Shown here: positions 6,313 to 6,459 of the stretch, in pieces
Numbering within the stretch: position 1 is the stretch's first letter
Layout: every line of letters starts with the position of its first letter
Source of the DNA: Angelakisella sp.
Lineage (GTDB): Bacteria; Bacillota; Clostridia; Oscillospirales; Ruminococcaceae
DNA: 6,459 bases
Assembly (NCBI GenBank): GCA_013316495.1
Contig: WSMP01000089.1
Location: 1 to 6,459, forward strand
Direction of reading: 5' to 3'
Translations under genes and position numbers: made by a program
The notes under the pieces: generated by a model
Databases searched by the model: none
What the model saw: only the letters and a program-made list of their open reading frames with translations
Told to the model about the DNA's origin: nothing

Positions 6313-6352
6313 GGCGAAGCGCTCTTTCTCCTTCGACAAAAAGCGCTTCGCC
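6313..6352. promoter_or_regulatory. 40-base inverted repeat, candidate activator site or upstream terminator
   Basis: The arms GGCGAAGCGCT (6313-6323) and AGCGCTTCGCC (6342-6352) are exact 11-base inverted copies. The similarity extends inward: 15-base arms match at 14 of 15 positions when read in opposing orientation. The centre lies about 130 bases upstream of the predicted sigma-54 start, the usual range for enhancer-binding activator sites. Read as minus-strand RNA, the arms also fold into a long stem with loop GAAG, followed by UUCUUCAUC. A terminator for a gene beyond the window edge is therefore an alternative. Confidence 0.45.
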
Positions 6353-6357
6353 TAAAA

Positions 6358-6410
6358 TCACCTGTTTATTCACCTGTTTTTGAGGATATAAGGGAAATAT
6401 CACCTATTTA
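6358..6410. repeat. Three TCACCT(G/A)TTT direct repeats upstream of the promoter
   Basis: TCACCTGTTTA at 6358-6368, TCACCTGTTTT at 6370-6380 and TCACCTATTTA at 6400-6410 lie in the same orientation. Start-to-start distances are 12 and 30 bases. They fall about 160-210 bases upstream of the predicted sigma-54 start in an AT-rich stretch. A reversed GGTGA at 6301-6305 may be a fourth, partial copy. They could be regulator binding sites; with so short a motif, chance repetition cannot be excluded. Confidence 0.4.
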
Positions 6411-6429
6411 TCCCCCAAAACCCCCAATA

Positions 6430-6455
6430 CCGCCTCCCCCAAAGGGGTGAGGCGG
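6430..6455 (-). terminator. GC-rich stem-loop at the window edge
   Basis: CCGCCTC (6430-6436) pairs with GAGGCGG (6449-6455), and the inner CCCC (6437-6440) pairs with GGGG (6444-6447) across an AAA loop, leaving one unpaired T. On the minus strand it is followed by UAUUGGGGGUUUUGGGGG rather than a clean U run. A Rho-independent terminator for an upstream gene outside the window is only possible, not clear. Confidence 0.35.
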
Positions 6456-6459
6456 CTGC

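Noticed and set aside
6122..6403. 93-codon minus-strand frame covering the upstream region
   Set aside because: It crosses the promoter core, the inverted repeat and the start of the C-S lyase gene in another frame, with no recognisable protein features.

Overview
The window reads as a piece of a GC-rich Firmicutes chromosome, most likely a gut clostridium of the Oscillospiraceae type (Flavonifractor, Lawsonibacter or Intestinimonas-like). This is an inference. It rests on high GC in the coding regions, strong AGGAGG-type ribosome binding sites before every gene, AT-rich regulatory gaps, and intergenic hairpin repeats of a style I associate with that group. No rRNA, tRNA, CRISPR array or complete transposon is visible.

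Four full-length genes lie head to tail on the minus strand, so transcription runs from high to low coordinates. In that order they are: a MalY/PatB-type PLP-dependent C-S lyase (4989-6173), an AbgT-family transporter (3335-4900), an M24-family metallopeptidase-fold protein (1952-3133), and a CoA-disulfide/persulfide reductase fused to a rhodanese domain (63-1757). The gaps between them are 88, 201 and 194 bases. All three gaps contain stem-loops and none holds a convincing classical terminator, so one polycistronic transcript is plausible but unproven.

The 286 bases upstream of the first gene carry an exact sigma-54 (RpoN) -24/-12 promoter core. Its predicted start site lies 26 bases before the C-S lyase start codon. 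About 110-210 bases further upstream are a 40-base inverted repeat and three TCACCT(G/A)TTT direct repeats. This is the usual distance range for the enhancer sites of a sigma-54 activator, but the activator gene is not in the window.

Working model (inference): a sigma-54-switched operon for using a sulfur-containing peptide or amino-acid conjugate. The AbgT-type carrier would import it, the M24 enzyme would trim it, and the C-S lyase would release thiol or sulfide plus pyruvate and ammonia. The CoADR-rhodanese would handle the resulting persulfide or disulfide with NAD(P)H. Two side observations stand out. A 161-base, nearly fully palindromic element sits exactly against the peptidase stop codon, flanked by TTA on both sides. 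The M24 protein also departs from the usual active-site motif.
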